Counted from the first letter of the stretch, positions 50,931 to 60,162 are shown. The stretch: 64,000 nt of DNA from Paenibacillus terrigena DSM 21567 (GCF_000374845.1 NZ_KB895414.1:620001-684000); one strand, 5' to 3'. The notes: generated by a model not told the origin, from the sequence alone. Numbers and translations: made by a program.

Positions 50931-51689
50931 ATGTCACGTTATATCTCAAGCAAATGGAAGAAAACACTGGCCCTGTTAAAAGACAACCAATTGCGAGCAA
51001 TTATTCCTACGACGGTGAGGTTCAACGAACAGAATTTGAATACGATGCTGAAGAAGTATGCGATGCTCTATGTCAAACCGGAGAACGGCTCATTCGGCAA
51101 AGGTGTCATACGCGTTGAGAAACATCAGAAGCATTTTCAGTACCAATCCAAAGAAAAAATATATAAATTCAACACGTATAACTTGATGTACGATGCACTG
51201 AAAAAGATGATAGGTAAGCGATCCTATTTAATTCAGACGGGCATTGAACTGCTCAAACACCAGAAACATGCCTTTGATCTACGTGTGATGGTGCAACTTA
51301 ATCCCAAACATCAATGGGAAACGACTGGCATTATCGGGCGAGTAGCCGCACCGAAAAAAATCGTAACGAACTATCATAGCGGAGGGACACCGAAGCCGCT
51401 CGAACCTCTGTTAAGCCCCTATTTGTCGAAGGACGATTTACGTAAGAAGACCGTCGAACTGAACCGAATTGGCGTCCGTACAGGCCAAGCGATGCAGCGT
51501 AACTTCGCGGGCGTCTGTGAGCTTGGGGTGGATATCGGATTGGATGGGGCGCGTAGACCATGGATATTTGAGGTGAATACATCACCGGATCGGTATATTT
51601 TCAAGAAACATCCGAATAAAGCCATTTTCCGTAAAATTATGTCCTATGCAAAATCTTATGAGGCGAGAACGAAGAAAAAGAAGAAATAA
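50931..51689 (+). CDS. YheC/YheD-family ATP-grasp protein (endospore coat-associated)
   Basis: 252 residues with AAAGGAG 5 bases upstream. Family segments include MLYVKPENGSFGKGVIRVEK (phosphate-binding loop), SYLIQTGIELLKHQKHAFDLRVMVQ, and CELGVDIGLDGARRPWIFEVNTSPDRYIF (metal-binding end of the ATP-grasp). YheC/YheD are coat-associated in Bacillus spores; the ligated substrates are unknown. Co-transcribed with the GT4 gene. Confidence 0.92.
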   Translation: MSRYISSKWKKTLALLKDNQLRAIIPTTVRFNEQNLNTMLKKYAMLYVKPENGSFGKGVIRVEKHQKHFQYQSKEKIYKFNTYNLMYDALKKMIGKRSYLIQTGIELLKHQKHAFDLRVMVQLNPKHQWETTGIIGRVAAPKKIVTNYHSGGTPKPLEPLLSPYLSKDDLRKKTVELNRIGVRTGQAMQRNFAGVCELGVDIGLDGARRPWIFEVNTSPDRYIFKKHPNKAIFRKIMSYAKSYEARTKKKKK

Positions 51690-51703
51690 CACTCTTTCGT
51701 ACA

Positions 51704-51735
51704 AAAGGGAGGCTCGACAAGAGCCCCCTTTATTA
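51704..51735 (+). terminator. Terminator of the GT4-YheC/D operon
   Basis: AAAGGGAGGCTC pairs with GAGCCCCCTTT (one mismatch), then ATTAATA. Confidence 0.7.
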
Positions 51736-51744
51736 ATAGCTAGA

Positions 51745-52647
51745 CTATGGCGCTTCCGAGACTGGTGCTTCTTCCTCTGCTTTCTTCGTCGATCGGCGTC
51801 TAATGAAATTCCATATTGCTACAGGAATCGCAATGACCAGGAACCAAGCCTTCTTCAAGAAAACGAGTCCCAAGGCCAGAAGTCCCACCTTCTTCGCGAC
51901 CGCGATCCCCGCAGCGCCAAGAATCAATCCCGACAACCCATATTCTGCGGTCTTGTCTACACTTGCATCATATTCTTCATATTTCGCACCGGATTTGAAG
52001 CTGAAATTTGGAAGGATTTTATCTTCCAATTCTTTCTTATCGTGTGCCAAGTTCGCTGGATCCGATATGAGCACAGCGGATACATAGCCTTCTTTGGACA
52101 ACAGGCGAACATTATAATTAATAAACTTCTCATTATTGGAATCATGCCCCAGCAGCGACCATGACAAATGATGCGACTTGTCATCATAGAACGGCGCTAC
52201 ATCCCATCCATCCACGTACAATTTTTGGCTATCTTCTAGCGTCTTGTTGTTCTCTTCCGTTCCTTCTTTGTAACTCTTTAGAATACCGTCGGCATCGATG
52301 TCCTCTTTCTCGTCATCAACGATATGGCCTGGTTCATCGTATTCGAAGATAACCGCCCAGCCCGCTTTCTCATCCATCGGGAAGACGGATCCAATCTCTT
52401 TATTCGTTGCGTAACCATTGTATTTCTGCTGCATTTTTTGAGTATCTTCGGCACCTAAGAACACCATCTCTTTGTCCAAGTTCAGCGAAGCCAAGTTGCT
52501 GCCAAGATCAACAGCCGCACCTCCTGGAATCCAGTTGTACGTGTTTCCTGCCTCCTCAGCCCATGCTGCAGTTGATCCAAATACCGTCCCCAATGCCACG
52601 ACGAACGCAAGGATCAGGTAAGGTATTGATCGCCTTGTTGCTTCCAT
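51745..52647 (-). CDS. DUF2167 membrane protein
   Basis: 300 residues. Signal peptide 1-30 (ending AAWA); an extracytoplasmic domain with the DUF2167 hallmarks YNWIPGGAAVDLGSNLASLNL, AGWAVIFEYDEPGHIVDDEKEDIDADGILKSYKEG and VDGWDVAPFYDDKSHHLSWSLLG; then two helices near the C-terminus (YGLSGLILGAAGIAVAKKVGLLALGLVFLKKAWFLVIAIPVAIWNF). Role in the family is unknown. AAAGGAGAG upstream of ATG. Monocistronic. Confidence 0.92.
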   Translation of the reverse strand: MEATRRSIPYLILAFVVALGTVFGSTAAWAEEAGNTYNWIPGGAAVDLGSNLASLNLDKEMVFLGAEDTQKMQQKYNGYATNKEIGSVFPMDEKAGWAVIFEYDEPGHIVDDEKEDIDADGILKSYKEGTEENNKTLEDSQKLYVDGWDVAPFYDDKSHHLSWSLLGHDSNNEKFINYNVRLLSKEGYVSAVLISDPANLAHDKKELEDKILPNFSFKSGAKYEEYDASVDKTAEYGLSGLILGAAGIAVAKKVGLLALGLVFLKKAWFLVIAIPVAIWNFIRRRSTKKAEEEAPVSEAP

Positions 52648-52828
52648 TCATATTCTCTCCTTTTCTAGAAAAAAGTACCAACGTATTATAGACGAGTATG
52701 AAATTATGCGTCAAGAGGACTATGTTCCTAGATGACGTAAGTCGGATAGGTCTTTAGTGGCAGATTATGGTATGATGGGGAGCAAGACCAATAGCCTTTT
52801 TACATACCGGAGAGAGGAAGCCATACAA

Positions 52829-53222
52829 ATGATGAATTTACGAAACATGGTGATCGGACTTGCTTCGGATCAAGTCGCATTACAGCTCATTCAGCATTGG
52901 GAATACGACGCTGGCACACCCACCTTCTGGCGGGCTAGCTCCAATTTTGCAGACATCTCGGGTAAAAATAGACCAATTCCTGAAGGGATATAAATCTATT
53001 CGCGCATTGGATGAAGAACTCATCGGGCAGTTCCCACTTTTTCTTAGATTCTCCCGGCTATATACATTTGCTAGAATTCTTCGATCACTTGAAGATAGTG
53101 ATATGAACCCAGAAGAAGCAACCGATTGGTATGAGGGTTTAAAGCTTAAACTGATTGCGAGCAACACAAATAAAAGACTACAATTTGGCAACGCCTGGCC
53201 TACCCAACTTATAAAGGAGTGA
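52829..53222 (+). pseudogene. Aminoglycoside phosphotransferase-family remnant with internal deletion
   Basis: From ATG 52829 (GAGAGGAAG upstream) the first 40 or so residues (NLRNMVIGLASDQVALQLI, YDAGTPTFWRASSNF) look like the N-terminus of APH-fold kinases of the Bacillales. Near 52950-52970 the frame changes and sequence jumps to a typical C-terminal part (FLKGYKSIRALDEELIGQFPLFLRFSRLYTFARILRSLED). The ATP loop and catalytic HGDxxxxN and DxD motifs, normally about 200 residues between, are missing. A deletion with loss of frame, so not functional. Confidence 0.75.
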
Positions 53223-53227
53223 AGTCT

Positions 53228-54274
53228 ATGACGAAGCAAATCATCTTTCCTAAACCTCTTACGCAAGGCGATACGATTGCTGTAACCGCGCCTTCAAGCG
53301 GCGTAACTGCGGATCTGCATCCGCTCTTACATAAGACCCGCAGCCATATGGAACAGATTGGATTTAACATCAAAGAGGGAGAAACGATTTGGACCCATAA
53401 CAAATGCGTCAGCGCACCACAAGAAGTAAGAGCTCGCGAGCTGATGGATTTCCTAATGCATCCGAACATCCAGGCGATCATTCCGCCATGGGGCGGCGAA
53501 TTCCTGATGGATATCCTTCCACTGCTCGATTGGGAACAATTGAAGCAAGCCCCTCCGAAATGGGTGCTCGGCTACTCCGATATTAGCACGTTCTTATTCG
53601 CTTACACGTTACGCACAGGTGTAGCAACGGCGCATGGCCCGAACTATGTAGACTTAAGCACGGATCCATTAGATCCCTTAACCGCACGTTGGCTCACAGT
53701 GCTCGGTAACCCTAAAGGCTCTGCAGTTGAGCAAGTCTCATCCAAGCACTATCAATCGGCATGGAATCATGAAGTACCCGGGTTCAATCTGGATACGAAG
53801 TCAGAATGGAAATCCCTCACCGGAGGCGCAACGACTTCTTCAACACCTGAGATTTCCTTCACAGGTCGATTAATCGGCGGTTGCATGGATACGATCTCCA
53901 TTCTGATCGGGACGCCATACGCCCCTGTTCAGCAATTCGTTCAAGACTACTGCCGTGAATCTGGTGTCATCTGGTATCTGGAGAGCTGTGAGATGAACGC
54001 CGCCGATATCTATCGCCATCTCTGGCAGATGAAGCAGTGCGGCTGGTTCGAGCACGCGAAAGGCATTCTGATCGGCAGACCTGCTGGATATTCATCGATA
54101 CAAAATTTTGAATTAACCGATGCCCTCACCGCTGCACTAGGCGATCTTGGGGTCCCGGTCTTATATGATACGGATATCGGCCACATGCCGCCCCAACTGA
54201 CGCTCATTAATGGCGCACTCACCACAGTTACCTATCAAGAAGGCCAAGGTAAGGTCGTCATGTCATTTGAATAA
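53228..54274 (+). CDS. S66 peptidase, LD-carboxypeptidase/MccF-like
   Basis: 348 residues from ATG 53228 with AAAGGAG 8 bases upstream. Conserved blocks: PLTQGDTIAVTAPSSG, AIIPPWGGEFLMDILP, KWVLGYSDISTFLFA (nucleophile S117), GGCMDTISILIGT, IWYLESCEMN (catalytic Glu) and DIGHMPPQLTLINGA (catalytic His). S66 enzymes either trim tetrapeptides from peptidoglycan or cleave peptide-nucleotide antibiotics (MccF); sequence alone does not decide, though the long insert around 175-200 is MccF-like. Cytosolic. Confidence 0.93.
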   Translation: MTKQIIFPKPLTQGDTIAVTAPSSGVTADLHPLLHKTRSHMEQIGFNIKEGETIWTHNKCVSAPQEVRARELMDFLMHPNIQAIIPPWGGEFLMDILPLLDWEQLKQAPPKWVLGYSDISTFLFAYTLRTGVATAHGPNYVDLSTDPLDPLTARWLTVLGNPKGSAVEQVSSKHYQSAWNHEVPGFNLDTKSEWKSLTGGATTSSTPEISFTGRLIGGCMDTISILIGTPYAPVQQFVQDYCRESGVIWYLESCEMNAADIYRHLWQMKQCGWFEHAKGILIGRPAGYSSIQNFELTDALTAALGDLGVPVLYDTDIGHMPPQLTLINGALTTVTYQEGQGKVVMSFE

Positions 54275-54334
54275 CAAGCTTACCTATGTCAAATAGGCCT
54301 CACTTTTTAACACATCATGGTGTGGAATTCACCA

Positions 54335-54369
54335 AAAAGGAGACCAAGATCAATCTTGGTCTCCTTCTT
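54335..54369. terminator. Bidirectional terminator
   Basis: AAGGAGACCAAGA pairs perfectly with TCTTGGTCTCCTT, flanked by A and T runs, between convergent genes. Confidence 0.85.
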
Positions 54370-54389
54370 AATTCTCATATATCCCATTC

Positions 54390-54911
54390 CTATGGCTTTG
54401 TAATATATGCCACATAATCTCTTGCGCTGGCTTGGATCGCTTCATCCGTTGCCCCCAGTGCGCCGTGGTAAATAAATGCCGGCTTGTACACCGTCCCAAT
54501 CAAATTACTCGTGGCTAGGAATGGCTTCAGCAGCTCACTCATCGAAAAGTGATTGCCGCCGCCGGCTTGATATTTGCCCGCTTCACTTCCCGTGGACACT
54601 GCCAGAATCAGCTCTTTGCCATGCAGCTTATTGCCTTCGGCCCCGTAGGCCCATCCATAGGTCAATACCTCATCTTGCCACTTCTTTAAGAGTGGCGGAG
54701 AACTGTACCAATAGAATGGAAACTGTAATACAATCCGATCATGTGCAAGACATAATTCCTGCTCACGTTCGACATCAATCTTCTCATCCGGATACTCTTT
54801 GTAGAGTTCATTAATTGAAACGTTATGTTGTCTTTCTAGTGCGCTTAACCACGCTGCATTCACACGCGATCCTTCAATATTGGGATGTGCAATGTTCACA
54901 AGAATTTTCAT
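54390..54911 (-). CDS. NAD(P)H-dependent flavodoxin-fold oxidoreductase (YwrO/KefF-like)
   Basis: 173 residues from ATG 54911 with AAAAGGAG 11 bases upstream. The flavodoxin-2 fold is shown by KILVNIAHPNIEGSRVNAAWLSAL (FMN phosphate loop), DRIVLQFPFYWYSSPPLLKKWQDEVLTYGWAYG and ELILAVSTGSEAGKYQAGG. The family reduces quinones with NAD(P)H and FMN, and includes general stress and KefF ancillary proteins. Monocistronic. Confidence 0.92.
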   Translation of the reverse strand: MKILVNIAHPNIEGSRVNAAWLSALERQHNVSINELYKEYPDEKIDVEREQELCLAHDRIVLQFPFYWYSSPPLLKKWQDEVLTYGWAYGAEGNKLHGKELILAVSTGSEAGKYQAGGGNHFSMSELLKPFLATSNLIGTVYKPAFIYHGALGATDEAIQASARDYVAYITKP

Positions 54912-54965
54912 ATCTAAGCTGTCTCCTTTTCCCTCTCGTTGCATCAAAAGTGTATCTTATCATAA

Positions 54966-55796
54966 TTAGCGTAATAACGCTGGATCTATTCGAGGTACAA
55001 GCCCTTCATCCGCAGCGCGTGTTAGTAAAGCGGTGATCGCCGCATAACCGTCTTCCCCTAAGTTCGCTGTAAACTTATTCACATAGAGATCGATATGCGC
55101 TGCCGCCACCTCAGGCGATAATTCTTGCGCATGCTGAAGGATATACGCCCGGGATACCTCTGGATGCGCCCATGCGTATTCGACAGAAGCCTTAATCCAA
55201 CCGGCTAGAGATTCCAAGTCCATCGATCTGCGCGCAATTATCGCACCAAGGGGGATCGGCAACCCCGTATCTGTCTCCCACCACTGCCCTAAATCCGTCA
55301 TCAATGATAAGCCGTAATTGGGATAGGTGAAGCGCGCCTCATGAATCACGAGACCTGCATCCATCTGGCCGTCTCGTACGGCTGGCATAATCTGATCGAA
55401 CGGCATAACGACAATTTCCCCTAGACCCCCAGGCACATGATCGGCTGCCCAAAGTCGGAACAATAAGTAAGCTGTTGACCGATCACTTGGGACAGCGATT
55501 CTTTTACCAGACAACGATGCTGGATCTGATCCGCCACCCTTCATAAGCACAAGCGGACCGCAGCCCCGCCCAAGCGCACCGCCGCACGGGAGCAATGCGT
55601 AATCTTTAAGTAGCCAAGGCAATGCAGCATACGAAATTTTGAGCACGTCGGGCCCTTCGCCTCTTGCTGCCAAATGATTCGTAATATCAATATCCGCATA
55701 CATTACTTCAAGTTCTGGTGCGCCTGGAATCAATCCATGCACCCAAGCATGAAAGACAAATGTATCATTGGGACAAGGTGAAAATGCAATTTCCAT
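54966..55796 (-). CDS. mqnD: 1,4-dihydroxy-6-naphthoate synthase
   Basis: 276 residues starting MEIAFSPCPNDTFVFHAWVHGLI, the diagnostic MqnD opening, followed by ITNHLAARGEGPDVLKISYAALPWLL and VIHEARFTYPNYGLSLMTDLG. A periplasmic-binding-protein-like fold enzyme of the futalosine menaquinone pathway, converting cyclic dehypoxanthine futalosine to 1,4-dihydroxy-6-naphthoate. Its ATG directly abuts the mqnB stop, so the genes are co-transcribed. Cytosolic. Confidence 0.94.
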   Translation of the reverse strand: MEIAFSPCPNDTFVFHAWVHGLIPGAPELEVMYADIDITNHLAARGEGPDVLKISYAALPWLLKDYALLPCGGALGRGCGPLVLMKGGGSDPASLSGKRIAVPSDRSTAYLLFRLWAADHVPGGLGEIVVMPFDQIMPAVRDGQMDAGLVIHEARFTYPNYGLSLMTDLGQWWETDTGLPIPLGAIIARRSMDLESLAGWIKASVEYAWAHPEVSRAYILQHAQELSPEVAAAHIDLYVNKFTANLGEDGYAAITALLTRAADEGLVPRIDPALLR

Positions 55797-56480
55797 TTAT
55801 AATACCTCCTCTAATCGAGCACTAGCCAAAGTCAAGGCATTCAACGCTTCTGGAATCCGCCAAGCATCACGATTGCGCGGACCAATGCTGTTCGAAATCG
55901 AGCGGAGCTCAAGCACAGGAATGCCATAAGCCGCTGCAGCTGCAGCAACGCCGTACCCTTCCATCGCTTCAGCAACAGCTGTTGGGAACCGAGTCTCGAG
56001 CGATTCAGCTGTCTCCTGTGTCCCCGTAACCGTCGATAAGGTTAGAATCATACCTGCTTGTACCGATAAATCGGCTGCACGCAGCCCTTCAGTCACCCGC
56101 TCCACCAGCGAATCATCCACTGCAATTCGTGCCGTTCCAAACCCGAGCTCGTCCACTGAAATAAACCCATCCGCAGACTCAGCACCAAGATCCGCAGCGA
56201 TAATCGCGTTCGACACGACCAAGGAACCTATCGCAGCGCGACCCACGAATCCCCCCGCGATGCCTGCGTTCACAACCATATCGTAGGTCGCTGCTTGAAG
56301 TGCCTTCGTTGTGTTAATCGCAGCCTGTACAGAGCCTACACCTGCCACACATACATCGAACCGCTGATGATCTTGGAGTCCGCGTAGCACGGCTTGTCTT
56401 TCGGCTTCGACCGAGGTCATGATTAGAACACGTAATTTCTGTTCTGCTATCGCACCATCTTCATTATGATGTGTCATCAT
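55797..56480 (-). CDS. mqnB: Futalosine hydrolase
   Basis: 227 residues from ATG 56480 (AAAGGAG 8 bases upstream); an in-frame region back to 56537 lacks a ribosome binding site. Nucleosidase fold: VLIMTSVEAERQAVLRGL, VCVAGVGSVQAAINTTKAL, DMVVNAGIAGGFVGRAAIGSLVVSN and AEAMEGYGVAAAAAAYGIPVLELRSISNSIG. It removes hypoxanthine from futalosine before the MqnC and MqnD steps. Upstream partner of mqnD; mqnA and mqnC are not in the window. Confidence 0.94.
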   Translation of the reverse strand: MMTHHNEDGAIAEQKLRVLIMTSVEAERQAVLRGLQDHQRFDVCVAGVGSVQAAINTTKALQAATYDMVVNAGIAGGFVGRAAIGSLVVSNAIIAADLGAESADGFISVDELGFGTARIAVDDSLVERVTEGLRAADLSVQAGMILTLSTVTGTQETAESLETRFPTAVAEAMEGYGVAAAAAAYGIPVLELRSISNSIGPRNRDAWRIPEALNALTLASARLEEVL

Positions 56481-56602
56481 TTTCCAATCTCCTTTATACC
56501 TTCTACTCCCTACAACCATATATAAATAGGGTATCATGCTTTGTCTCCATTTGAAAACGAATCTGAAGTTGTGATCATTTTAATTGACATTCTGTAAAAT
56601 AC

Positions 56603-56631
56603 TTCACAAAACAATCACAAAGATGTATAAT
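56603..56631 (+). promoter_or_regulatory. Promoter of the SDR gene at 56706
   Basis: TTCACA, 17-base spacer, TATAAT; the -10 box is a perfect consensus, 75 bases before the start codon. Confidence 0.65.
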
Positions 56632-56705
56632 ACAAGTAGGGACCCGATCCAATGATATCGCTTGCAGGCAAATCATACATTCTAAAGATAAGAAGGTTGA
56701 TCTTC

Positions 56706-57452
56706 ATGGGACGTTTAACAGGTAAAGTAGCTATTATTACCGGAGCAGCAACAGGAATGGGCGCATCTGAAGCGATGCTCTTCGCACAAGAAGGCGCTAA
56801 GGTTGTAGCAACAGACATCCAAGAAACACATTTGCACGAGCTTATCACGAAAATCAAAGCAAACGGTGGCGAAGCTATCGGGCTAAAACATAACGTAACA
56901 TCTGAAGAAGAATGGAAACATGTCATTCAAGAAACAATTAACCACTACGGTAAGATTGATATTCTGGTCAATAACGCTGGTGTCGCTTCACCAAAAACGA
57001 TCGAGCATATGGAAATGAATGAATGGAATCGTATTTTGGATATCAACCTCAATGGTTGTGTCATCGGTATGAAATATGTTATTCCTGAAATGAAAAAAGC
57101 AGGCGGCGGCTCGCTCGTTAACATCTCTTCCATCGGCGGTATCGTCGGTATGGCCGGAACAAGCCCTTACACAGCTGCCAAAGGCGCACTTCGTACCTTG
57201 TCGAAATCCGCTGCCGTAGATTATGGTAAGGATAAGATCCGCGTGAACTCCGTACATCCAGGTATTATCGTAACACCAATGACGGAGGAATCATTCAAAT
57301 CGGCTGAACCATACTACCGTACGTTCACACAGCTTCCATACTTCGGTAATCCAGAAGACGTTGCTTACGGCGTGCTCTTCTTGGCATCCGATGAATCCCG
57401 TTTCATGACGGGTGCAGAGCTTGTTATTGACGGTGGATGGACAGCGATCTAA
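56706..57452 (+). CDS. SDR-family oxidoreductase (classical)
   Basis: 248 residues from ATG 56706. Motifs: TGAATGMGASEAMLFAQEG (NAD(P) loop), NNAG, the serine in LVNISSIGG, Y-T-A-A-K (Tyr and Lys) and the ending FLASDESRFMTGAELVIDGGWTAI. D at position 37-38 (VVATDIQ) suggests NAD(H) preference. Resembles glucose 1-dehydrogenase and 3-alpha-hydroxysteroid dehydrogenase-like SDRs; substrate uncertain. Monocistronic, converging with a TetR regulator. Confidence 0.93.
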   Translation: MGRLTGKVAIITGAATGMGASEAMLFAQEGAKVVATDIQETHLHELITKIKANGGEAIGLKHNVTSEEEWKHVIQETINHYGKIDILVNNAGVASPKTIEHMEMNEWNRILDINLNGCVIGMKYVIPEMKKAGGGSLVNISSIGGIVGMAGTSPYTAAKGALRTLSKSAAVDYGKDKIRVNSVHPGIIVTPMTEESFKSAEPYYRTFTQLPYFGNPEDVAYGVLFLASDESRFMTGAELVIDGGWTAI

Positions 57453-57466
57453 ATCGAATATCAATC

Positions 57467-57500
57467 AAAAATAAGCCCCCGTCCACGTTGGATGAGGGCT
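57467..57500 (-). terminator. Terminator of the TetR gene
   Basis: On the minus strand AGCCCTC and GGGGGCT pair around a 13-base loop, followed by TATTTTTGATTG. Confidence 0.6.
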
Positions 57501-57532
57501 CTCTCGCTATATTGTGTCCAGTCGATGTTGTA

Positions 57533-58180
57533 TTACTGCTCTTTCTTCGCTTCCAATACCGGATTACGAATATACGGCCCTTGTATGGATAGATCCATCA
57601 ATTGTGATGCCATTTCTTCTTCGGAATACGGCATATTCTGCTCTATCCACCAGATGATCACTTCAAGAAAAGCAGATTCGACATATTTAATAATAATTTC
57701 TCGTCTCGCTGTTAGGTTGTTATCATCCGGCTCTGTACGGTTAATCCCGGTTGAGACGAACTCATGAATGACTGCCATTAAGCCTTGCGTAAAATAAGGA
57801 ATGCGATTCGTTACTAGCAGTGCACGATAAAAATGAAAATGTATTGCGATCTGATGGAACATCTGAATAAAATTCGGGTGCGGCTTACCTATTGTATAAT
57901 CGAATTTCTCATCTTCATGACGAATACTCACTTCACGCTCAAACTCATCCAATACCGTATCGATACAACTCTCTAGCAAATCAACCTTATCCTTGAAATG
58001 CAGATAGAACGTTGCCCGCTTCACTGTCGCGTGATCGGAGATATCCTGTACGGTAATATGATCGAATTCCCGTTCTTCCATGAGCCTAATCAGTGCATCG
58101 CGAAGTAATCGTTTGGTCCGCATCACACGCGGGTCTTGTCTCGTTTGTCTCTCCACAATATCCATATCCTTTACCATCAT
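57533..58180 (-). CDS. TetR-family transcriptional regulator
   Basis: About 215 residues; start uncertain among ATGs at 58180, 58177 and 58165, none with a good ribosome binding site. HTH: ITVQDISDHATVKRATFYLHFKDKVDLLESCIDTVLDEF. The C-terminal domain ends LEVIIWWIEQNMPYSEEEMASQLMDLSIQGPYIRNP and resembles the other TetR at 35557 in type. Convergent with the SDR gene, which might be its target; no operator identified. Confidence 0.9.
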   Translation of the reverse strand: MMVKDMDIVERQTRQDPRVMRTKRLLRDALIRLMEEREFDHITVQDISDHATVKRATFYLHFKDKVDLLESCIDTVLDEFEREVSIRHEDEKFDYTIGKPHPNFIQMFHQIAIHFHFYRALLVTNRIPYFTQGLMAVIHEFVSTGINRTEPDDNNLTARREIIIKYVESAFLEVIIWWIEQNMPYSEEEMASQLMDLSIQGPYIRNPVLEAKKEQ

Positions 58181-58218
58181 AATGTTCTTAGTATAGACGG
58201 GAAACCCTGGATTGAACA

Positions 58219-58253
58219 CCAAAAAACCTTCTTCACAGGTCGTGTAAGAAGGT
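58219..58253 (-). terminator. Terminator of the sugar isomerase gene
   Basis: ACCTTCTT pairs perfectly with AAGAAGGT; on the minus strand the stem is followed by TTTTTTGG, 23 bases after the stop. Confidence 0.85.
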
Positions 58254-58275
58254 CCATCAGGCGAATCTCAATGTA

Positions 58276-59124
58276 CTACTTAAGCAGCTTCATCATATTC
58301 TGATAGCTTTCACGCACACTCTCAAGCTCGGACTTCGTCGTTACATCCTGCTCCAGAATAATATATTTTACCGATTCGAGTTCTTCTGCTTTCTTCAAGA
58401 TTCCCGGAATATCCATTACACCTGTTCCAATCTCGACGAAATCCTCTGGTTTCACGGTACTGAAGACAACCTCCGGCGTTAGGACACCCGAGACTTGCTC
58501 GAGCTCGAATAAGTTCACGGGCGATGCAGAAGCGCTCAAATCTTTCTGATGTAATAACCCAAGTCGGCTTCCCAGCTGGTCCATATACGCGATCGGATCC
58601 ACGCCTGCCCGCATAGCCCAATATGTATCGAATTCCACAAGCACATGTGACGGATCGGTATTCTCCAGCAGAATATCCATGATTGTCTGACCATCGAACG
58701 CCTGGAATTCATGAAAATGATTGTGGTAATAGAAGTCCATGCCTTCCGCTCTGCACTTCTTCCCAGAAGCATTCAACCATTCTGCCAGACGAAGCGCATC
58801 ATCCTTATCCTTGAAGAAATAACCGGGCAAAACAACACCGCCGCTGCCCAGCTCTGCATTATAACGAATGACTTGATCCCAGTCTAAATTCGGATGATAG
58901 GAGACATGACTCGTTACAACCTGGAGCCCCATCTGCTCCATATTCGATTTGAGCTCTTGCGCTGTATAACCAACCTCGAAGCTACCATCATTCGATGTGT
59001 TATGAAAAGCGAACTCCACATGGGTATAACCGATGTCCGCCACTTGACGTAACGTACCTAAGAAATCTTGGGCCATCGATTCGCGAACAGAGAATAATTG
59101 TAGACCGATTGGAATGTGATTCAT
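58276..59124 (-). CDS. Sugar phosphate isomerase/epimerase (xylose isomerase-like TIM barrel)
   Basis: 282 residues with the AP_endonuc_2 fold: PIGLQLFSVRESMAQDFLGTLRQVADIGYTHVEF at the N-terminus, FYYHNHFHEFQ and VLVEFDTYWAMRAGVDPIAYMDQLGSRLGLLHQKDL carrying metal-binding His, Glu and Asp, and EIGTGVMDIPGILKKAEE. Probably acts on a sugar or inositol derivative; the exact reaction cannot be told. GTAGGAGGGG precedes the ATG. Monocistronic. Confidence 0.92.
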   Translation of the reverse strand: MNHIPIGLQLFSVRESMAQDFLGTLRQVADIGYTHVEFAFHNTSNDGSFEVGYTAQELKSNMEQMGLQVVTSHVSYHPNLDWDQVIRYNAELGSGGVVLPGYFFKDKDDALRLAEWLNASGKKCRAEGMDFYYHNHFHEFQAFDGQTIMDILLENTDPSHVLVEFDTYWAMRAGVDPIAYMDQLGSRLGLLHQKDLSASASPVNLFELEQVSGVLTPEVVFSTVKPEDFVEIGTGVMDIPGILKKAEELESVKYIILEQDVTTKSELESVRESYQNMMKLLK

Positions 59125-59349
59125 GTTACCCCTCCTACTAGAATGAATATTGTAAACCCTTACATCGTCATTATATTCAACATGGAGTATGCCATGCTTC
59201 CCCTTTTTTATCTAAAAATGGGACCAATCTTCATCTATTTGCCGTACAGCATGGAACGAACGCGATTCGCAAATATTAAATTATAACTTAACTTTCAGAG
59301 ACCAAAACCTTATACTAATGGGATATAGAAGCAAAGGGGACAGATTACT

Positions 59350-60162
59350 ATGATGCACAAAGCACTAACCATTGCCGGCTCCGATACAAGTGGCGGTGCA
59401 GGCCTTCAAGCCGATCTCAAAACGTTTCAGGAACGCGGTGTATTCGGCATGACCGCAATCACCGTCATTGTCGCTCAAGATCCGCACAATGGCTGGTTCC
59501 ATGATGTATTCCCGATCGAATTATCACTACTTGAGAAGCAAATCGAGACCGTTCTTGCAGGCATCGGTGTCGATGCTGCCAAAGTCGGCATGCTCGGATC
59601 GACTGAAATCATTGAACTTGTCGCACGCAAGATCGACCAATATAACGTTAGAAATTTCGTTATCGATCCTGTCATGGTATGTAAGGGTGCAGATGAAGCC
59701 CTTCACCCAGAGACGAATGAAGCGCTACGCGATATTCTCGTACCAAAGGCGCTTGTCGTGACACCGAACCTATTCGAAGCTTCTCAGCTTAGCGGTATGG
59801 CACCGATTAAGACCGTGGATGAAATGAAAGAAGCTGCGGCGAAGATTCATGAGAAAGGCGCTGCTTATGTCCTTGTCAAAGGCGGCGGTAAACTGACTAG
59901 TGAACAAGCAGCCGTAGATGTACTCTATGACGGCAAGAACTTCGAACTGCTCCAATCCGAGAAATTCAGCACTTCCTTCACGCATGGTGCAGGCTGCACC
60001 TATTCCGCAGCGATCACCGCAGAGCTCGCGAAAGGCCGCGAAGTTAAAGAAGCCATTCATACCGCGAAGGCATTCATTACCGAGGCCATTCGCCATTCGT
60101 TCGCATTAAATCAGTATGTTGGACCAACAAATCATGCGGGGTATCGACTATCTGGTCAATAA
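59350..60162 (+). CDS. pdxK: Pyridoxine/pyridoxal/pyridoxamine kinase, ThiD-like
   Basis: 270 residues. It opens HKALTIAGSDTSGGAGLQADLKTFQERGVFGMTAITVIVAQDP and includes VIDPVMVCKGADE, TPNLFEASQLSGM and the catalytic FTHGAGCTYSAAITAELAKG. The overall layout and the ending LNQYVGPTNHAGYRL match B. subtilis PdxK, a ThiD homolog that phosphorylates B6 vitamers, rather than true ThiD. AAAGGGGAC precedes the ATG. Alone in its transcript, 148 bases before the aminopeptidase gene. Confidence 0.9.
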   Translation: MMHKALTIAGSDTSGGAGLQADLKTFQERGVFGMTAITVIVAQDPHNGWFHDVFPIELSLLEKQIETVLAGIGVDAAKVGMLGSTEIIELVARKIDQYNVRNFVIDPVMVCKGADEALHPETNEALRDILVPKALVVTPNLFEASQLSGMAPIKTVDEMKEAAAKIHEKGAAYVLVKGGGKLTSEQAAVDVLYDGKNFELLQSEKFSTSFTHGAGCTYSAAITAELAKGREVKEAIHTAKAFITEAIRHSFALNQYVGPTNHAGYRLSGQ

